DNA of 6,870 nucleotides. Source: an uncultured Lachnospiraceae bacterium (GTDB lineage Bacteria > Bacillota_A > Clostridia > Lachnospirales > Lachnospiraceae). Positions 5,286 through 6,870 of this stretch are shown one piece after another. Every line of letters begins with the position of its first letter. Position 1 is the stretch's first letter. The notes beneath the pieces are model-generated. The model was not told where the DNA came from. It was given only the letters and a program-made list of their open reading frames with translations, and searched no databases. Position numbers and translations under genes: made by a program. Location of the stretch: positions 1-6,870 of the forward strand of contig CAJUOF010000138.1 in the NCBI GenBank assembly GCA_910587905.1, read 5' to 3'.

Positions 5286-6590
5286 ATGGGAAGAAAATGC
5301 GTATGGGTAAAAGGAATTTTGGCAGCAGCGGTTTTGGCTGGGCTTTGTGGCTGTGCGGGGGGATGCGGGAAGGAGACGAAGGTATCGGGGGAAGTACAGG
5401 ATACGGGAGTTTCCCTGGAACAGGAGAAGGAGACGAAGGTTGTGGAGGAGCCTCAGGAGGCGGATACGCTTCCTGAGAAAGAGAAGGAGGATGTCAGCTC
5501 GTCGGATGTTCCGGGGGAGGAGGGAATCATTGGGCAGGGATTTTATAGCACCGGTGAGGACGGGGTGGTATTCCTGACAGACAAAATGATGTTCTACGAT
5601 TACCAGTCAGGGGCAGTCTATCCGCTCTGTAACCGACCGAACTGCCGCCATGATTCAGATTCGGAGTGCGCGGCCGTGTTGGGCAAAGGAACGTATTCAC
5701 CGTTTCTCTATGAGGGAATGCTTTACTATTTTGACAGTGTGGAGGAAGGATGGGCGTTATACCGCGCGGATGTGTCCGGTGAGAATAGAAAGGAATTGAC
5801 GCTGTTTGAGGGATTTTCCGGAGTCGGAGGTGCCATTGCTGTGACAGAGGGAAAGCTCTATTTCGGCACTTCCGAATTTTTCACAGAGAACTATGATGAC
5901 GAGAGACCGTCGAGGTGTACCGCGTCGCTGATCGAGGTTGATCTGGAGACGGGGGATATGCGGACACTCTTAACCTGTGAGGGGGCGGGAGACAGCCGGC
6001 TTGTCTGGACTCCCTGCCATGTCTACGGGGGCGATGTGTATCTGATGGTGGAGAGCAGAGGCGCCACGGACGGAGATATTCTGGAGGGCGGGCTTTATGC
6101 GATTCATCCGGAGTCCGGTCAGGTAGAGCCGGTGGTGCAGTCGGAAGAACTGAGGGTTGCAGGCTGGTGGGGGAGGAACGCCGTCTGTTACCAGTATGCA
6201 TCGGGGGAGAATGCGGTGCTTCAGGTGCTGGACCTGAAAACCGGAGAAACGGAAGCTCTCGCGGTGGCAGAACAGAATCCGCTGTTGGTCAGCGCACTGC
6301 TGGACGGGACCTTTGTATGGCGGGAGGAGGCTCACGCGGGGGAACAGATGCAATGGAAGGCCTGTGGCCTCTCGGATCAAACGGTAAAAACGCTTCATGA
6401 AATTGCGTCGGGAAAGCCCGGCCTGACTCCAATCACCATGTATATACAGGACGGGCGGCGGATGATTTTTGGGAATGGCCTCCTGAAAAATGAAGCCGGA
6501 GAATTAGTCGGCGCTTATGGAACGATTTCCGAAGAGGAATTTTTGGCGGGTTCTTCTGATTTCCGATTTTTGTGCGAAGAAACTTATTAA
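5286..6590 (+). CDS. Lipoprotein with beta-propeller-like repeats and a Cys/His cluster
   Basis: The 434-residue product starts with a lipoprotein signal: basic MGRKCVWVKG, a hydrophobic stretch 11-20 and lipobox-like LCGC with Cys23 as the likely lipid site. A flexible acidic spacer follows (about 28-80), where KETKV occurs twice (29-33, 48-52). From about 84 on, short units of a 'value displayed, then residue-turn-Gly' pattern repeat (near 95-112, 145-170, 190-228, 249-282, 298-324 and 342-370), which suggests a beta-propeller on the outer face of the membrane. Cys115, Cys120, His122 and Cys128 (LCNRPNCRHD..S.C) form a compact cluster that could bind metal or form disulfides. Start: AAAGGAG at 5271-5277 is 8 bases before the ATG. 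The ABC ATPase gene follows after 18 bases, so the lipoprotein probably serves as its accessory or sensor. The function is not known. Confidence 0.75.
   Translation: MGRKCVWVKGILAAAVLAGLCGCAGGCGKETKVSGEVQDTGVSLEQEKETKVVEEPQEADTLPEKEKEDVSSSDVPGEEGIIGQGFYSTGEDGVVFLTDKMMFYDYQSGAVYPLCNRPNCRHDSDSECAAVLGKGTYSPFLYEGMLYYFDSVEEGWALYRADVSGENRKELTLFEGFSGVGGAIAVTEGKLYFGTSEFFTENYDDERPSRCTASLIEVDLETGDMRTLLTCEGAGDSRLVWTPCHVYGGDVYLMVESRGATDGDILEGGLYAIHPESGQVEPVVQSEELRVAGWWGRNAVCYQYASGENAVLQVLDLKTGETEALAVAEQNPLLVSALLDGTFVWREEAHAGEQMQWKACGLSDQTVKTLHEIASGKPGLTPITMYIQDGRRMIFGNGLLKNEAGELVGAYGTISEEEFLAGSSDFRFLCEETY
5369..5440 (+). repeat. 15-base direct repeat in the lipoprotein spacer
   Basis: GAAGGAGACGAAGGT occurs at 5369-5383 and 5426-5440, 57 bases (19 codons) apart and in frame. 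It encodes the two KETKV copies. It is probably a small internal duplication in the unstructured linker after the lipidated cysteine. Confidence 0.5.
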
Positions 6591-6608
6591 AAAATAGGAG
6601 GGATGTTC

Positions 6609-6870
6609 ATGAGGCTGGAGGTCAAACAGCTTGTGAAAAATTATGGAAAGAAACGGGCCCTGAAGGGGATTGATGCCTCTCTGACAGAAGGGGTTTACGG
6701 CTTCCTGGGGCCAAACGGAGCTGGGAAGAGCACGTTTATGAACATCCTGACCGGGAATTTAAAGGCTACCTCCGGACAGATTCTCTATGACGGGGAGGAC
6801 ATCCGGGAGATGGGCCGGGAGTTTCGAGGGATTTTAGGATATATGCCTCAACAGCAGGCGCTCTATCCCA
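6609..6870 (+). CDS. ABC transporter ATP-binding protein, N-terminal part (runs off the window)
   Basis: The first 87 codons of an ABC ATPase are present. MRLEVKQLVKNYGKKRALKG is the usual N-terminal strand and A-loop region (Tyr12 is the likely aromatic). Walker A is GPNGAGKST at 34-42, with catalytic Lys40, and the Q-loop lies at about 79-83 (MPQQQ). The signature, Walker B and H-loop are beyond the window. The style is that of BcrA/YtrB-like export ATPases that pair with ABC-2 permeases in bacitracin-type or envelope-stress exporters; it does not look like the PotA ATPase. AGGAGGG at 6596-6602 sits 6 bases before ATG 6609; an in-frame ATG at 6603 touches that site and is less likely. It is 18 bases from the lipoprotein gene and almost certainly in the same operon. 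Confidence 0.9.
   Translation, partial: MRLEVKQLVKNYGKKRALKGIDASLTEGVYGFLGPNGAGKSTFMNILTGNLKATSGQILYDGEDIREMGREFRGILGYMPQQQALYP

Noticed and set aside
1..6870. CRISPR arrays, tRNA or rRNA genes, insertion sequences, phage or toxin-antitoxin modules
   Set aside because: I looked for regularly spaced repeats, cloverleaf-like segments, terminal inverted repeats and transposase or integrase motifs on both strands and saw none.

Overview
The window looks like chromosomal DNA from a GC-rich member of the Clostridia, most likely Lachnospiraceae or a close relative. This rests on strong AGGAGG-type ribosome binding sites, tightly packed same-strand genes, a clostridial-type PotABCD polyamine transporter, and a lipoprotein/ABC pair of a kind I associate with that family. 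The species cannot be named from the sequence alone. Every gene I can support is on the + strand.

Bases 1-2768 are the end of potA followed by complete potB, potC and potD: ATPase, two membrane permeases and the lipid-anchored binding protein of a spermidine/putrescine ABC importer. The genes overlap or nearly touch (potA/potB overlap, potB/potC share ATGA, potC/potD 4 bases apart), so they should be one transcript. Bases 2794-4579 carry two more genes that probably ride on the same transcript: a PHP-domain metal-dependent phosphoesterase and a membrane-anchored protein with two tandem bacterial SH3 domains. No promoter or terminator is visible between potD and these genes. The unit ends in a plain hairpin (4587-4610) and then a strong rho-independent terminator (4656-4712).

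Bases 4734-5106 are a separate small unit. A sigma-A-like promoter, with a perfect inverted repeat between its -35 and -10 boxes, precedes a gene for an unrecognised 99-residue single-pass membrane protein. Bases 5107-5285 are non-coding apart from a possible 10-codon leader ORF. They hold an ECF-sigma-like promoter (TGTAAC, 17-base spacer, AGAC).

Bases 5286-6870 start a third unit: a lipoprotein with beta-propeller-like repeats and a Cys/His cluster, then, 18 bases later, the first 87 codons of an ABC transporter ATPase that runs off the window. This resembles ECF-controlled envelope-stress or antimicrobial-peptide export loci of Clostridia, but the permease and regulator lie outside the window. 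Most of the window is ordinary. The parts most worth a second look are the operator-like repeats at 4739-4793, the ECF-like promoter and the Cys/His motif in the lipoprotein.
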